This document shows positions 43,990 through 53,150 of a stretch of DNA of 64,000 nt, in pieces. This DNA comes from an uncultured Latescibacterota bacterium. GTDB taxonomy: Bacteria > Latescibacterota > UBA2968 > UBA8231. The stretch's first letter is position 1; each line of letters begins with the position of its first letter. The position numbers and the translations under genes were made by a program. The stretch is taken from contig OX638377.1 in the NCBI GenBank assembly GCA_951813615.1, positions 2,356,001 to 2,420,000 of the forward strand. Direction: 5' to 3'. The notes beneath the pieces are model-generated. The model ran no database searches, was not told the origin of the DNA, and was given only the letters and a program-made list of their open reading frames with translations.

Positions 43990-44014
43990 ATTTACATATT
44001 AATTTTTATATGGC
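43990..44014 (-). repeat. AT-rich 25-bp repeat, copy 4 (diverged)
   Basis: Shares the first 12 bases of the inverse of copy 2 exactly and 20 of 25 overall. It overlaps the mcrC stop codon on the - strand. Confidence 0.4.
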
Positions 44015-45166
44015 ATTTTCTATTTTGCGGATCACGTGCTGACCTGCTTTCTCTAGGTCCTCGGCTTCGAAATCGTACCCGAGTGCTTGCACGGCCACTG
44101 GGCCGACCTCAAACTGCTCGTCCACGCCGCTGCTGGGATAGAGCAAAAAGGCGCGGCGCGTGCCTAGCTGCACCGCATAGGCAACCACCTGTTGCACATC
44201 GCTTTCCGAGGGACCATCGGTCTTGTACTTTGCATCAATTACCGCCAGTGGCTGTCCTGTTGCCACTGAAAACAGGGCCATGTCCAAGCGGAAGGAAAGC
44301 CGCGCCGCGCCCTTTAGTCGCGTGTGGTACTGGGCTTTTAGATCGACCTCGTGATTGAGCTTGTGGTCGATGAATGCCGTGCAGAACCGCTCGAATAAGG
44401 TCGGCATGTGCAGCAGGTACGCCGGTCCTTGCTCGGCCCCTACCCCCCAAGCCGGACTGCGCTGTTGGAGCAAGGGATAACACAGCGCATGCATGGGTCG
44501 GTAGTCCTCGTTTAGCCTGTGGTACGCTATGCCGAGGCAATCCGCAGGGCGAATATGGCGGTAATTTAGCTCGCTCAGCGCCCACCAAGCTCGGCCGACC
44601 ATTTGCCGAATGCTCTCGCGGCGAAAGGCAAAGCGCCGCAGACCAGACAGCGCGTTGGCCAAGATGCGGTTGTCGAGGATATCGGGCGTGTGCTCTGCAA
44701 ATCGACAGTAGGGATGGACGCCTAGACCGCTGCGCTCAGGGTACATGCGCCCCCGCACCCACCGACTGGGACCTTCGCGGGTTTGATAATCCCAAAACAG
44801 CCCACGCCGCACCCGTTGCAACACCTGGCGTGCGAGTACCTCGGCCCAAAACTCGTAAATATCCCCCATCGTGGCCGGGGCCTTGTGCGCACTGATCTTG
44901 GGCAACTGATAGGCGTATTCCAGCATGGGCATGAGCAGCGCGCAGCGTATTTTGGGATTGATTTCCAAGGCTTTATCCGCACCCAATGGCACTACGCCGA
45001 CATAGCCCCGCGATCTGAACTGGTAACACTGGCCATTGAGCGGGCTGGGAAAGCCGAACTCCAGCTCTTTTGGATACTGGGCGTGCAGGTGCAGGGCTTG
45101 CTCGACCGCAAGCTCGGCAGCGGGAATCGCGGCCACTTTCTCTTCGATCAGTTCGTAGCGTCGCAC
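44006..45166 (-). CDS. mcrC: McrC-type subunit of a type IV restriction enzyme
   Basis: The nuclease partner of McrB. N-terminal part with the family block FRSRGYVGVVPLGADKALEI; C-terminal PD-(D/E)xK nuclease with Asp in FRLDMALFS (near 295) and DAKYK (near 310-313). 386 residues. It lies eight bases after mcrB. With McrB it would cut modified (for example methylated) DNA. Confidence 0.9.
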   Translation of the reverse strand: MRRYELIEEKVAAIPAAELAVEQALHLHAQYPKELEFGFPSPLNGQCYQFRSRGYVGVVPLGADKALEINPKIRCALLMPMLEYAYQLPKISAHKAPATMGDIYEFWAEVLARQVLQRVRRGLFWDYQTREGPSRWVRGRMYPERSGLGVHPYCRFAEHTPDILDNRILANALSGLRRFAFRRESIRQMVGRAWWALSELNYRHIRPADCLGIAYHRLNEDYRPMHALCYPLLQQRSPAWGVGAEQGPAYLLHMPTLFERFCTAFIDHKLNHEVDLKAQYHTRLKGAARLSFRLDMALFSVATGQPLAVIDAKYKTDGPSESDVQQVVAYAVQLGTRRAFLLYPSSGVDEQFEVGPVAVQALGYDFEAEDLEKAGQHVIRKIENAI

Positions 45167-45174
45167 GCCTAATC

Positions 45175-46602
45175 CTACAAACGCCCCGCGACCTTGGACC
45201 AGCGAAAGCGCGCCATCTGATCCGGGCGATCAAAAAACACCTCCTCCAGATATGGCTCGACCTCGCCTTGCCAAATGTGCGCCAGCGCCGTTGTGACATC
45301 GGCGACCATAAAAAAAGAAACGCCCAGCTCGCAGTCCCCATCCCCAATGGATTGATTCACTTCTTTTAGTAGCACGACCAATTTCTCCGGGGGTACGTCC
45401 CTATTCTCGAGGTAATTTGCCAATAGCTGGTAGTTAGGCCGCAGACGGATAAAGCTGAATCGCCGCCGCATGGCTTGGTCCACTAAGGCTATCGACCGGT
45501 CGGCCGTATTCATTGTGCCGATGAGATAGACGTTGGCGGGGATCGAAAACTCGGGGCCGCCACCGGCCAGCGCGATTGGGCGCTGGCGGTATTCCAACAG
45601 GTACATTAGCTCGCCGAAAACGCGCGCGAGGTTTGCGCGGTTGATTTCGTCGATGATCAGTACGCAGGGATTTTCTCCTACTTGACGCGCCTTGTCGCAA
45701 AACTGCAGAAAGCGCCCGGCGGCCAATTCGTAGTGCAGTGCGCCCTCTGCCTCCTGCGGCCGAATCCCTTGGACGAAGTCCTCATACGCGTACGAAGCGT
45801 GGAATTGCACCAGTTCGCTAAAACCGCCGCCATCCACCAGATAGCTCGCCAAGCGCTCGGCCAAGTACGTTTTGCCAGTGCCGGGTGGACCGTATAGAAT
45901 GAGTTGCTGCTTGCGCCGCAGTTGGTCAATCCAGCCCTTTAGCTGGTCGGCACTGTAGCCGGTCTCCGCAGTGAAGGCCTGGGCATCGTAGCTCGTGTCC
46001 GCACGGGTGCTACCGCCGCGGGCATGTCGTTCTACAACCTTTTGTATCTGCTCCATTCGCCGCTCGAACTCGCTTTCTAAAACGACCGGCTGCAATTGCT
46101 CAACCTCAAAGGGCTTAACGCGCAGGTGCAGGCCCGCTTGACGCAAGAACTTCGGTTGAACGGGCGCACAGCGATAGACTCTCAGCACCGTCAACCAAAT
46201 GTCCCGCTCGATCCCCGCCCGCCATGCTTCGACAGCTTGGGCCGTCCACGGCGTCAGGTCAGTCGCCAGCTCGCTGACCCAGTCGGCATTGGGTAGCTTG
46301 AAGTAACCTACGGGCACGGCCAGCGAATTCACCAGTCCTTTTTCTACCCAGTGCTCGGCTTGCTCTGGGTTTCTAAAATCTTCCGGCGACCACCCGGTGT
46401 CTGCCTTGCCCTTAGCGTAATAACACGCGGTCTCGCTTTCCCATAAGGGCATGGCTTTTAGCAGCCGCGAACCTCGGATGATAGCCATGGTTTCGCCCGC
46501 TGCCAGTGCAGCGACCTCGGGACCGGGACGACGCAAAAGCCGGTCGTACGGCCCGGTCAAAGGCTTGTCAAAGCGCAGGCGGATCGATTTTAGCTGAGCC
46601 AT
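45175..46602 (-). CDS. mcrB: McrB-type AAA+ GTPase with novel N-terminal domain
   Basis: The motor of a McrBC system. The AAA+ core (about 230-440) shows Walker A GPPGTGKT, Walker B IIDEINRAN near 315, TMNTADRS near 365 and an arginine-finger segment MRRRFSF. McrB proteins use GTP, and the TMNTADRS signature supports that. The first 200 residues, which should recognise the modified base, contain no EVE, DUF3578 or other reader I know; they begin SIRLRFDKPLTGPYDRLLRR and include a Trp/Arg-rich region. Confidence 0.9.
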   Translation of the reverse strand: MAQLKSIRLRFDKPLTGPYDRLLRRPGPEVAALAAGETMAIIRGSRLLKAMPLWESETACYYAKGKADTGWSPEDFRNPEQAEHWVEKGLVNSLAVPVGYFKLPNADWVSELATDLTPWTAQAVEAWRAGIERDIWLTVLRVYRCAPVQPKFLRQAGLHLRVKPFEVEQLQPVVLESEFERRMEQIQKVVERHARGGSTRADTSYDAQAFTAETGYSADQLKGWIDQLRRKQQLILYGPPGTGKTYLAERLASYLVDGGGFSELVQFHASYAYEDFVQGIRPQEAEGALHYELAAGRFLQFCDKARQVGENPCVLIIDEINRANLARVFGELMYLLEYRQRPIALAGGGPEFSIPANVYLIGTMNTADRSIALVDQAMRRRFSFIRLRPNYQLLANYLENRDVPPEKLVVLLKEVNQSIGDGDCELGVSFFMVADVTTALAHIWQGEVEPYLEEVFFDRPDQMARFRWSKVAGRL

Positions 46603-46628
46603 TGCAAGTATCCTCTATGCAAAATAAT

Positions 46629-46666
46629 AGGCTTGGGCCGCTCTTTTCAAAATCCGAGCCTTTTTT
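46629..46666 (+). terminator. Terminator-like hairpin before the SLC13-like gene
   Basis: AGGCTTGG (46629-46636) pairs with CCGAGCCT (46654-46661) with one G-U pair, and six Ts follow. It faces the transporter gene on the + strand, so it may be a leader attenuator, but the 17-base loop is long. Confidence 0.4.
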
Positions 46667-46699
46667 ATTTTTTGTTCTACCTCAAGCCCCCAAGGTACC

Positions 46700-48112
46700 T
46701 TGCCCTACCGACTCTCCCTGACCATATCCAAATTAGCGCCCAAACAATGGGTGGGCTTGCTATTGGGTACCGCGGCCCTCCTGTTGGGCTTTGCCGCCCC
46801 GTTGACTGTGCTGCCTAGCCCAGTGCAAAACGCCCTTGGCATCACCCTTTTTGCCCTGTTCTTTTGGACTACCGAACCCATACCTATCGCGCTGAGTTCG
46901 GTGGGGGTACTCGTCCTGATTCCGGCCGTTGGCCTGCTGAGCTTCGAGCAGAGCCTAGCCCCTTTCGTCTCTAAAACCGTCTGGCTCGTCCTCGCTGGCA
47001 TGGCCCTGAGCTTGGGGGTAGCCAAGACTGGCCTCGGAGACGCGCTGGCATCTTGGCTTCAGTCCCGTCTGTCGCAGCGCCCCTTTTTCCTGCTCTGCCA
47101 ATTGCACCTGATCGGGTTAGTGACGGCCTTCCTGATCCCGTCTGGGGTAATCCGCGTTCTGTTCTTGATGCCGATTGGCATCGCCCTCGTCGAGCGCCTG
47201 CACATTCGCCCATTGCCGTATCTCAAGGCCGCTGTCCTACTCTCCTTGCTTTGCAGCACGTATTTTGGTGGCTGTGGGCTTTTGACCGGCTCTGTACCCA
47301 ACTTAGTATTGGCCGGTCAATACGAAAAAACCCAAGGCGTACCCATATTTTGGGCCACTTGGCTGTATTGGATGTTTCCGGTCATCGGCTTTTTGCGAAC
47401 GCTGGTATCGCTCGGTGCGATCTGGATGCTGTTCGGCCGCCATCTCGACGGCCATGTCATCCAACGGACCTCTTCCTCGGGTAGCGCACCGCTGACCCGC
47501 GTCCAGCGACGCGCCCTGTACATTCTCCTTGTGGGCGTGGGTTTGTGGGCCACCGACCTCCTGCACCATATCCAACCCGTCTATATTGGCTTGGGCCTAG
47601 TAGTATTGTTCCTATGGCCCCGTTGGGGGCCGCTTCATTTTGGCGACTTGGTCAAGGTGCGCTTCGCGCTCCTTGTCTACATTGTCGCTCTGCTCACGTT
47701 GGGCCATGCCTTGGACGAGGCCGGATTTAATCATTTGTTCATCGCGGCTTGCAGCGAGTATCTGACGCTAGAGGAATACGGCTGGCTGGGCAAGCACCTC
47801 TCGCTTTGTTTGGTCGCCTTGCCCCTAGATTTTCTGATGGATATCGCCGCTGTAGCCGGTGTGGCGACCATCCCCCTAATGGAGCTAGGTGCCCAGCACG
47901 GAGTCGCGCCGCTGCCAGCGGCATTCAGCGTGGCGATGGCAACGACCTTGGCCTTCTTGCCCTACCAGTCAGCGCCTTTCATGGTGGCCTATGGTTTTCG
48001 GCAGCTCTCCATGCAGCAACTCATCATCGCTCAGGGCCTTATTTCCACGGCATCCTTGGTCCTGCTCTGTCCGCTCAACCTGCTCTATTGGCGGTGGCTA
48101 GGGCTAATCTAA
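46700..48112 (+). CDS. SLC13/DASS-type anion transporter
   Basis: About 11 membrane segments in 470 residues, starting at TTG 46700 (AAGGT upstream). The family blocks TEPIPIALSSVGVLVL and GLLTGSVPNLVLAG are present. The Ser-Asn-Thr motifs that bind carboxylate and Na+ in the family are not found: one site reads PSGVIRVLFL. The substrate may therefore differ from dicarboxylate or citrate. Confidence 0.78.
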   Translation: MPYRLSLTISKLAPKQWVGLLLGTAALLLGFAAPLTVLPSPVQNALGITLFALFFWTTEPIPIALSSVGVLVLIPAVGLLSFEQSLAPFVSKTVWLVLAGMALSLGVAKTGLGDALASWLQSRLSQRPFFLLCQLHLIGLVTAFLIPSGVIRVLFLMPIGIALVERLHIRPLPYLKAAVLLSLLCSTYFGGCGLLTGSVPNLVLAGQYEKTQGVPIFWATWLYWMFPVIGFLRTLVSLGAIWMLFGRHLDGHVIQRTSSSGSAPLTRVQRRALYILLVGVGLWATDLLHHIQPVYIGLGLVVLFLWPRWGPLHFGDLVKVRFALLVYIVALLTLGHALDEAGFNHLFIAACSEYLTLEEYGWLGKHLSLCLVALPLDFLMDIAAVAGVATIPLMELGAQHGVAPLPAAFSVAMATTLAFLPYQSAPFMVAYGFRQLSMQQLIIAQGLISTASLVLLCPLNLLYWRWLGLI

Positions 48113-48137
48113 CGCCCATTGGCATTTATGCAGTCCA

Positions 48138-49586
48138 ATGCTTATGATAAATCACGTCATGTCTACGTCCATCGCCAATGTCCTCGCCCAACGCTACGCC
48201 AGCCAAGCGATCCAAGATTTGTGGTCTGAACGCGGTCGCATCGTCCTTGAGCGCGAGCTGTGGATTGCCATCCTCAAAGCACAGCGCGACCTAAAGCTCG
48301 ATGTGCCCGCCGCAGCCATAGGCACCTACGAGCGCGTCAAGGATCAAGTTGACCTCGAATCCATCGCGCGCCGCGAAGCCGTTTTGCGGCACGATGTCAA
48401 GGCGCGCATTGAAGAGTTTTGCAGCCTAGCAGGCTGCGAGCACATTCACAAGGGGATGACCAGCCGCGATCTGACCGATAATGTCGAGCAGTACCAGATT
48501 CTCCGCTCCTTGCAGCAAATGCAGGTCAAGTACGTGGCTCTCCTTCTGCGCTTAGGCCAGCGGGCGCTGCAATGGAAAGAACTCGCGGTCGCCGGGAGGA
48601 CCCACTACGCGGCCGCGCAACCCACTACGCTCGGCAAGCGCCTCGCCATGTTCGGCGAGGAAATGCTGGTCGCCTTTGACCGCCTCGACGAACTCGTCCA
48701 ACGCTATCCACTGCGAGGGCTAAAGGGCGCAGTCGGCACAGCCGTTGACCAACTGACCCTGCTCGCCGACGACGCCGACCAGCTCGACCAACTCCAAACC
48801 CAAGTGCGGCACCACCTCGGCTTCCAACGGGAACTAGGGGCCGTCGGCCAGATCTATCCCCGCAGCCTCGACTTTGAGGTACTCAGCTGCCTCTACCAGC
48901 TCGGGGCTGGCATTGCCAATCTGGCCCGCATGATTCGCCTGATGGCCGGCCACGATATGCTAACCGAGGGCTTTGCCGCCGGGCAAGTCGGCTCTTCGGC
49001 TATGCCGCACAAAATGAATTCCCGCAGCAGCGAGCGGGTCAATGGGTTGCAGGTCGTCCTCGGCGGCTATGTCCACATGCTGGGCGCGCTGGCCGGCGAT
49101 CAGTGGTTTGAAGGCGACGTCTCCTGCTCGGTCGTGCGCCGCGTGGCCCTCCCCGATGGGTTCTTCGCCTTTGATGGCATGCTCGAAACCACGCTCCACA
49201 TCCTCGACGATATGGGCGTCTATGAAGCGGTAATTGCCCGCGATCTCGACCGCTACTTGCCCTTCCTCGCCACCACGACGCTGCTGATGGAGGCCGTCCA
49301 ACGCGGTGCTGGCCGCGAAGAGGCTCACACCACACTTAGAGAGCACGCCCTGTCCGCAGCCATCGATATGCGCGAACAAGGCCAAAACACCAGCGAGTTG
49401 GCGCAGCGCTTGGGTGCAGATTCTCGCTTCCCGCTCAGCGCAGAGGAGGTCACCTCCACGATCTCCCGCAGTCGTCGTCTCACGGGTGCAGCTACCCAGC
49501 AAGTCGAACATTTCGTCGTCCGAGTAGAGGAATTGGCCGCGGCCCATCCAGAAGCGCATGCCATCGAAAAGGGGCGGTTGCTCTGA
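48138..49586 (+). CDS. purB: Adenylosuccinate lyase
   Basis: Two steps of purine synthesis: SAICAR to AICAR and adenylosuccinate to AMP. Signature loop GSSAMPHKMN near residue 288, HIHKGMTSRDLTDN and GRTHYAAAQPTTLG are visible. 482 residues. The start could be ATG 48138 or ATG 48159, as no ribosome site is clear. It is six bases from pyrH. Confidence 0.95.
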   Translation: MLMINHVMSTSIANVLAQRYASQAIQDLWSERGRIVLERELWIAILKAQRDLKLDVPAAAIGTYERVKDQVDLESIARREAVLRHDVKARIEEFCSLAGCEHIHKGMTSRDLTDNVEQYQILRSLQQMQVKYVALLLRLGQRALQWKELAVAGRTHYAAAQPTTLGKRLAMFGEEMLVAFDRLDELVQRYPLRGLKGAVGTAVDQLTLLADDADQLDQLQTQVRHHLGFQRELGAVGQIYPRSLDFEVLSCLYQLGAGIANLARMIRLMAGHDMLTEGFAAGQVGSSAMPHKMNSRSSERVNGLQVVLGGYVHMLGALAGDQWFEGDVSCSVVRRVALPDGFFAFDGMLETTLHILDDMGVYEAVIARDLDRYLPFLATTTLLMEAVQRGAGREEAHTTLREHALSAAIDMREQGQNTSELAQRLGADSRFPLSAEEVTSTISRSRRLTGAATQQVEHFVVRVEELAAAHPEAHAIEKGRLL

Positions 49587-49591
49587 CCTCC

Positions 49592-50326
49592 ATGCGATAC
49601 CAGCGAGTCCTGCTCAAACTGAGTGGAGAAGCCGTCTCCGGCACGCACGACGTGGGCTTCGACCCCGAATCCCTAGAGCACATTGCCGATGAAGTTCTCA
49701 ACTTGCACGCCTGTGGGGTCGAAATATCCATCGTCATTGGCGGCGGCAATATATTCCGTGGCACGCTCGCCAGTCAGTGGGGCATCGAACGAGCCGAAGC
49801 CGACAACATCGGCATGATGGGCACGGTGATCAACAGCTTGATGCTGCGCGGAGTTCTCACCTCTAAATCCGATGCCGAAGTCCGGGTGATGAGCGCCATT
49901 CCCATCAACACGGTAGCCGAGCCTTTTATTCGGCTGCGCGCGATTCACCACCTAGAAAAGCACTACATCGTCATCTTTGCCGCCGGCATTGGCAATCCGT
50001 ACGTCACTACGGATTACACCGCGGCTCAGCGCGCGATTGAGACGCGGTCCCAAGCCCTGCTTTTTGCCAAGAATCAAGTCAGCGGCATCTTTACTTCCGA
50101 CCCCCTCACCGATCCCCAAGCGAGGCGCTATCAGCGGATGCACTACAACACCATCATCCAGGAAGATCTCACCATCGTCGATCAATCCTCTGTCCTATTA
50201 GCGCGCGATCACCAGATGCCCATGCACTTTTTCGACTTCTCTGACAAGGGAACTATAGAGCATATCTGCCACGGCCAAGACATAGGCACTTTGGTGACGG
50301 ATGTGGACGAAGACATCGTAGAATGA
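49592..50326 (+). CDS. pyrH: Uridylate kinase
   Basis: PyrH phosphorylates UMP to UDP as a hexamer. The 244-residue amino-acid-kinase fold shows VLLKLSGEAVSG, GGGNIFRG, and TTDYTAAQRAIE. It usually precedes frr, which is not here; purB is upstream instead, and a terminator follows. Confidence 0.95.
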   Translation: MRYQRVLLKLSGEAVSGTHDVGFDPESLEHIADEVLNLHACGVEISIVIGGGNIFRGTLASQWGIERAEADNIGMMGTVINSLMLRGVLTSKSDAEVRVMSAIPINTVAEPFIRLRAIHHLEKHYIVIFAAGIGNPYVTTDYTAAQRAIETRSQALLFAKNQVSGIFTSDPLTDPQARRYQRMHYNTIIQEDLTIVDQSSVLLARDHQMPMHFFDFSDKGTIEHICHGQDIGTLVTDVDEDIVE

Positions 50327-50330
50327 ACAA

Positions 50331-50360
50331 AAAAGCCGTCCCCGAAGCGGGACGGCTTTT
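50331..50360. terminator. Bidirectional terminator after pyrH
   Basis: AAAAGCCGTCCC (50331-50342) pairs perfectly with GGGACGGCTTTT (50349-50360), loop CGAAGC. It serves pyrH and the convergent outer-membrane gene, whose stop it overlaps. Confidence 0.9.
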
Positions 50361-51258
50361 AGAACTCGCAGGCAAAAGAAAATCGGTGCGCCGATAATAG
50401 CTCCAAAGGTTCCCCATTTTCGCGATAGGCATAGTCCAGCAACAGCCCAATTCCCCGATACCCCAATCGATACCCTAAACCCATACTCAACGATACTCCT
50501 CGGACATCCAAACTCTCCTGCCTTCCCACCCGCAACACCAATTCCTCCAGCAAGTACCCCTCAACTCCCACCATCCACCTACGATGCCTAGTAAAAGAAA
50601 TTTTTGTCACATCGCGTCGCACATATTGTACTGACAGCAACGCCAGTGTCCCCACCCGATACCCCGCCCCCACATGCAGATCCGTCGGCAATGTTAATGC
50701 GCTAGACTCCCCCGTGCTCGGCTGATTCGCGTTTCTTAAGAACAAGCCCATCTGCGCCCCGGAAAATGAACTTTGCCACAACAAGCCCACATCCACCCCC
50801 ACCGTTGCTGTATCCACCTCGTCCTCGTTGGCGATCATCTCGGTAAGCGTCGGGCTCAAGATCGAAAACAGATATTTCGCCGAGACCCCCATATACAGCC
50901 CACTCAGGGCCTGATACGACAGCGACACAAACGCCCCGTTCTCGCTCAAAAGCGACGAGCCAATCCGCTCATAACCCATGCCCAAACCCAACTTTGAATT
51001 CAGCGGCATACCAAACGATACCATATACCGTCCCAGATCATCAGGTACTCCCCCGTGCGTATATGTCATCTGCCGCCGCATCAGTTGCCCCAATCCCGCT
51101 GGATTGATAAACACCGCATCCGAATTGTCTGCCACGGCCACCAAGCTGCTGCCAAGCCCCAGAGACCGAACGCCGGAATCTATATTTTGGATATTGACGA
51201 ATCCGGCGCTCGAAGTTGCTATTAGTGCTACACAGAGGATGCTAATTCCAATTTTCAC
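50359..51258 (-). CDS. PorV/PorQ-like outer-membrane beta-barrel protein A
   Basis: A 299-residue barrel of the PorV/UPF0164 type. After a signal peptide it reads GVRSLGLGSSLVAVADNSDAVFINPAGLG, a motif seen in FCB outer-membrane proteins linked to type IX secretion or lipid transport. It ends HRFSFACEF with the C-terminal aromatic residue of barrels. I chose GTG 51258, nine bases behind AGGAG and matching its paralogue's start; an upstream GTG at 51264 is possible. It is about half identical to its neighbour and lies downstream of it. Confidence 0.78.
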   Translation of the reverse strand: MKIGISILCVALIATSSAGFVNIQNIDSGVRSLGLGSSLVAVADNSDAVFINPAGLGQLMRRQMTYTHGGVPDDLGRYMVSFGMPLNSKLGLGMGYERIGSSLLSENGAFVSLSYQALSGLYMGVSAKYLFSILSPTLTEMIANEDEVDTATVGVDVGLLWQSSFSGAQMGLFLRNANQPSTGESSALTLPTDLHVGAGYRVGTLALLSVQYVRRDVTKISFTRHRRWMVGVEGYLLEELVLRVGRQESLDVRGVSLSMGLGYRLGYRGIGLLLDYAYRENGEPLELLSAHRFSFACEF

Positions 51259-51284
51259 GAGCACTGACTCCTGCCCTTAAAACA

Positions 51285-51315
51285 AAAGGGCCGACCCAAA
51301 ACAGGTCGGCCCTTT
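51285..51315 (-). terminator. Terminator between the two outer-membrane genes
   Basis: AAAGGGCCGACC (51285-51296) pairs with GGTCGGCCCTTT (51304-51315). On the - strand the following TTTTGTTTT tract gives a terminator that should stop or attenuate transcription from gene B into gene A. Confidence 0.85.
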
Positions 51316-51338
51316 CGCATTCACCCAAAGGATGGACT

Positions 51339-52262
51339 TTAGAATTCGTATGCGAAGGAGAACCGATGTGCGCCATTGGTCTCGGTCAAATCCAAACCAA
51401 TGTCATACGCATAGTCGAACACCAACTGGTTCCACTGATACCCCAACCCCGCATTCAAGCCACCGCCCGCGTCCTCCGACAACAAGCGACGACCCCCCGC
51501 CCGCAACAGCAAGCCCTCCACCAACTGCGTCTCGCCACCAACCACCAACCCATTCTCCCCCTCGCCCGTCAAATCACGACGAACATACTGAATCGACACC
51601 AACGACTGACTGCTCAGACGATACCCCACCCCCACGTGCACATCCATCGGCAACGCACCCGCATCCTCGTCCCCGGCAACCTCGCCATACGCCACATTCG
51701 GCTGATTGAGATTCTTCAACAACACCCCCACCTGAGCCCCTTGTACCGGACTCTGCCACAGCAAGCCCAAATCAACCCCTACGTTGCCCGCACTTTGGTT
51801 CGACAGCGGATCCGGCCGGCCATCATCGTCGGGGATCGCCCCCACACTCCAAAACAAATACTTGGCCGATAAGCCCACCTGCAGCCGACGCTCCACCTGA
51901 TACGACAGCGACACAAACGCCCCATTCTCACTCATCAAAGAAGAGCCGATCCGCTCATAGCCCAAGCCCAAGCCCATCTTCTCGCCCAACGGCTGCGCAT
52001 AGGACACCACGTGCTGACCCAAGTCGTCGCCTTCGATGCCCGCATACAAAAGCGACACATTGGTGTAGGACACCTGACGCTGAGACACCTGCCCCAACCC
52101 CGCCGGATTGGCAAACACCGCATCCGCATTGTCAGCTATGGCCACAAAGCTGTTGCCCAACCCCTGCGCTCGCGCGCCCGATCCCACATTCTGAATGTTG
52201 ACGACCCCCTCGCTAGCAGTTGCCAGCAGGACCGCACAGATGATGCTAATTGCAATTTTCAT
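51339..52262 (-). CDS. PorV/PorQ-like outer-membrane beta-barrel protein B
   Basis: A 307-residue paralogue of protein A with the same architecture: signal peptide ending ATASEG, GARAQGLGNSFVAIADNADAVFANPAGLG, a barrel of about 14 strands and the C-terminal HRFSFAYEF. It is the first of the tandem pair, with GGAGGAGG eight bases before ATG and a good promoter upstream. PorV-type proteins act as outer-membrane shuttles or porin-like barrels; which role applies is not clear. Confidence 0.82.
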   Translation of the reverse strand: MKIAISIICAVLLATASEGVVNIQNVGSGARAQGLGNSFVAIADNADAVFANPAGLGQVSQRQVSYTNVSLLYAGIEGDDLGQHVVSYAQPLGEKMGLGLGYERIGSSLMSENGAFVSLSYQVERRLQVGLSAKYLFWSVGAIPDDDGRPDPLSNQSAGNVGVDLGLLWQSPVQGAQVGVLLKNLNQPNVAYGEVAGDEDAGALPMDVHVGVGYRLSSQSLVSIQYVRRDLTGEGENGLVVGGETQLVEGLLLRAGGRRLLSEDAGGGLNAGLGYQWNQLVFDYAYDIGLDLTETNGAHRFSFAYEF

Positions 52263-52314
52263 ACGCTTGCCTCCTCCACTTGGTGAGATGCGCTTGTACT
52301 CTGTATTACTATTT

Positions 52315-52344
52315 AGTATAAATATATAGACTATTAGTAGTCAA
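52315..52344 (-). promoter_or_regulatory. Promoter of the outer-membrane gene pair
   Basis: Read on the - strand: TTGACT (52339-52344), 18-bp spacer, TATACT (52315-52320), about 50 bp before the ATG of protein B. Confidence 0.6.
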
Positions 52345-52453
52345 TTAAAAATAGCTTCACTCGCGTCGCGGCCAATTCCTTGACGAATTAAGGCCGTATG
52401 GTCGTTATTATGAGTTTCCCATGGAATATATCTCTAAACTCACGAGGTGAACT

Positions 52454-53074
52454 TTGACGACTATCAAAGCGACCAATATCGTCCGCCACGAGGGCCATGT
52501 CAGCCGCGAGCAACGCGAAAGCTTGTTAGATCAACAAGGGGTCTTGCTCTGGCTGACCGGGTTGCCGAGTTCGGGCAAAAGCACAATTGCCTATACCGTT
52601 GAACACGCCTTGGCCGCCCAAGGCCATTTGGCCTATGTGCTAGACGGCGACAACATCCGCTTTGGACTCAACAAAAATTTGGGCTTTTCCGCTGAGGACC
52701 GAGAAGAAAATATCCGGCGGATCGGCGAGGTGGGAAAGCTCTTTGTCGATGGGGGGTTCTTAACCCTCGCCAGCTTTGTCAGCCCCTATCGGGCCGACCG
52801 CGACGGAGTGCGGGCCCTTATGGCCGAGGACGATTTCGTCGAAATTTTCATCAGTGCCCCGGTCGAAGTATGCGCCGAGCGCGACCCCAAGGGCCTCTAC
52901 AAAAAGGCACTGGCCGGTGAAATACCCAACTTTACCGGTGTTTCAGACCCCTATGAGGAACCAGAAAAGCCCGAGTTAGTCATTAAGACCGATACAACAA
53001 CGCCCGCGGAGGCAGCCGCGGAGATCATCGAGCTATTAGAGAAAATGGGCAAAATTCGATCCATACAGGCTTGA
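52454..53074 (+). CDS. cysC: Adenylylsulfate kinase
   Basis: APS kinase makes PAPS from APS. The P-loop GLPSSGKS lies at residues 36-43, then DGDNIR and the APS-site segment NFTGVSDPYEEPEKPEL. 206 residues, full length, starting TTG 52454 behind GAGGTG. No sulfate adenylyltransferase is visible nearby, so PAPS here may feed sulfotransfer. A terminator follows. Confidence 0.95.
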   Translation: MTTIKATNIVRHEGHVSREQRESLLDQQGVLLWLTGLPSSGKSTIAYTVEHALAAQGHLAYVLDGDNIRFGLNKNLGFSAEDREENIRRIGEVGKLFVDGGFLTLASFVSPYRADRDGVRALMAEDDFVEIFISAPVEVCAERDPKGLYKKALAGEIPNFTGVSDPYEEPEKPELVIKTDTTTPAEAAAEIIELLEKMGKIRSIQA

Positions 53075-53110
53075 ACAAACTCACCCAGCCTATTCCTTCC
53101 GCCATGCATC

Positions 53111-53135
53111 AGGGGATCGCCAGATCCCCTATTTT
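53111..53135 (+). terminator. Terminator after cysC
   Basis: AGGGGATC (53111-53118) pairs with GATCCCCT (53123-53130), loop GCCA, then ATTTT. Confidence 0.75.
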
Positions 53136-53150
53136 GCGTTTGCCAATGCG

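Noticed and set aside
44006..46602. Part of a prophage or defence island
   Set aside because: McrBC stands alone among ordinary genes; no integrase, tail or other defence gene is adjacent.
51332..51872. Thr/Pro/His-rich open frames opposite the outer-membrane gene
   Set aside because: Low-complexity shadows of a real barrel gene; no start context.
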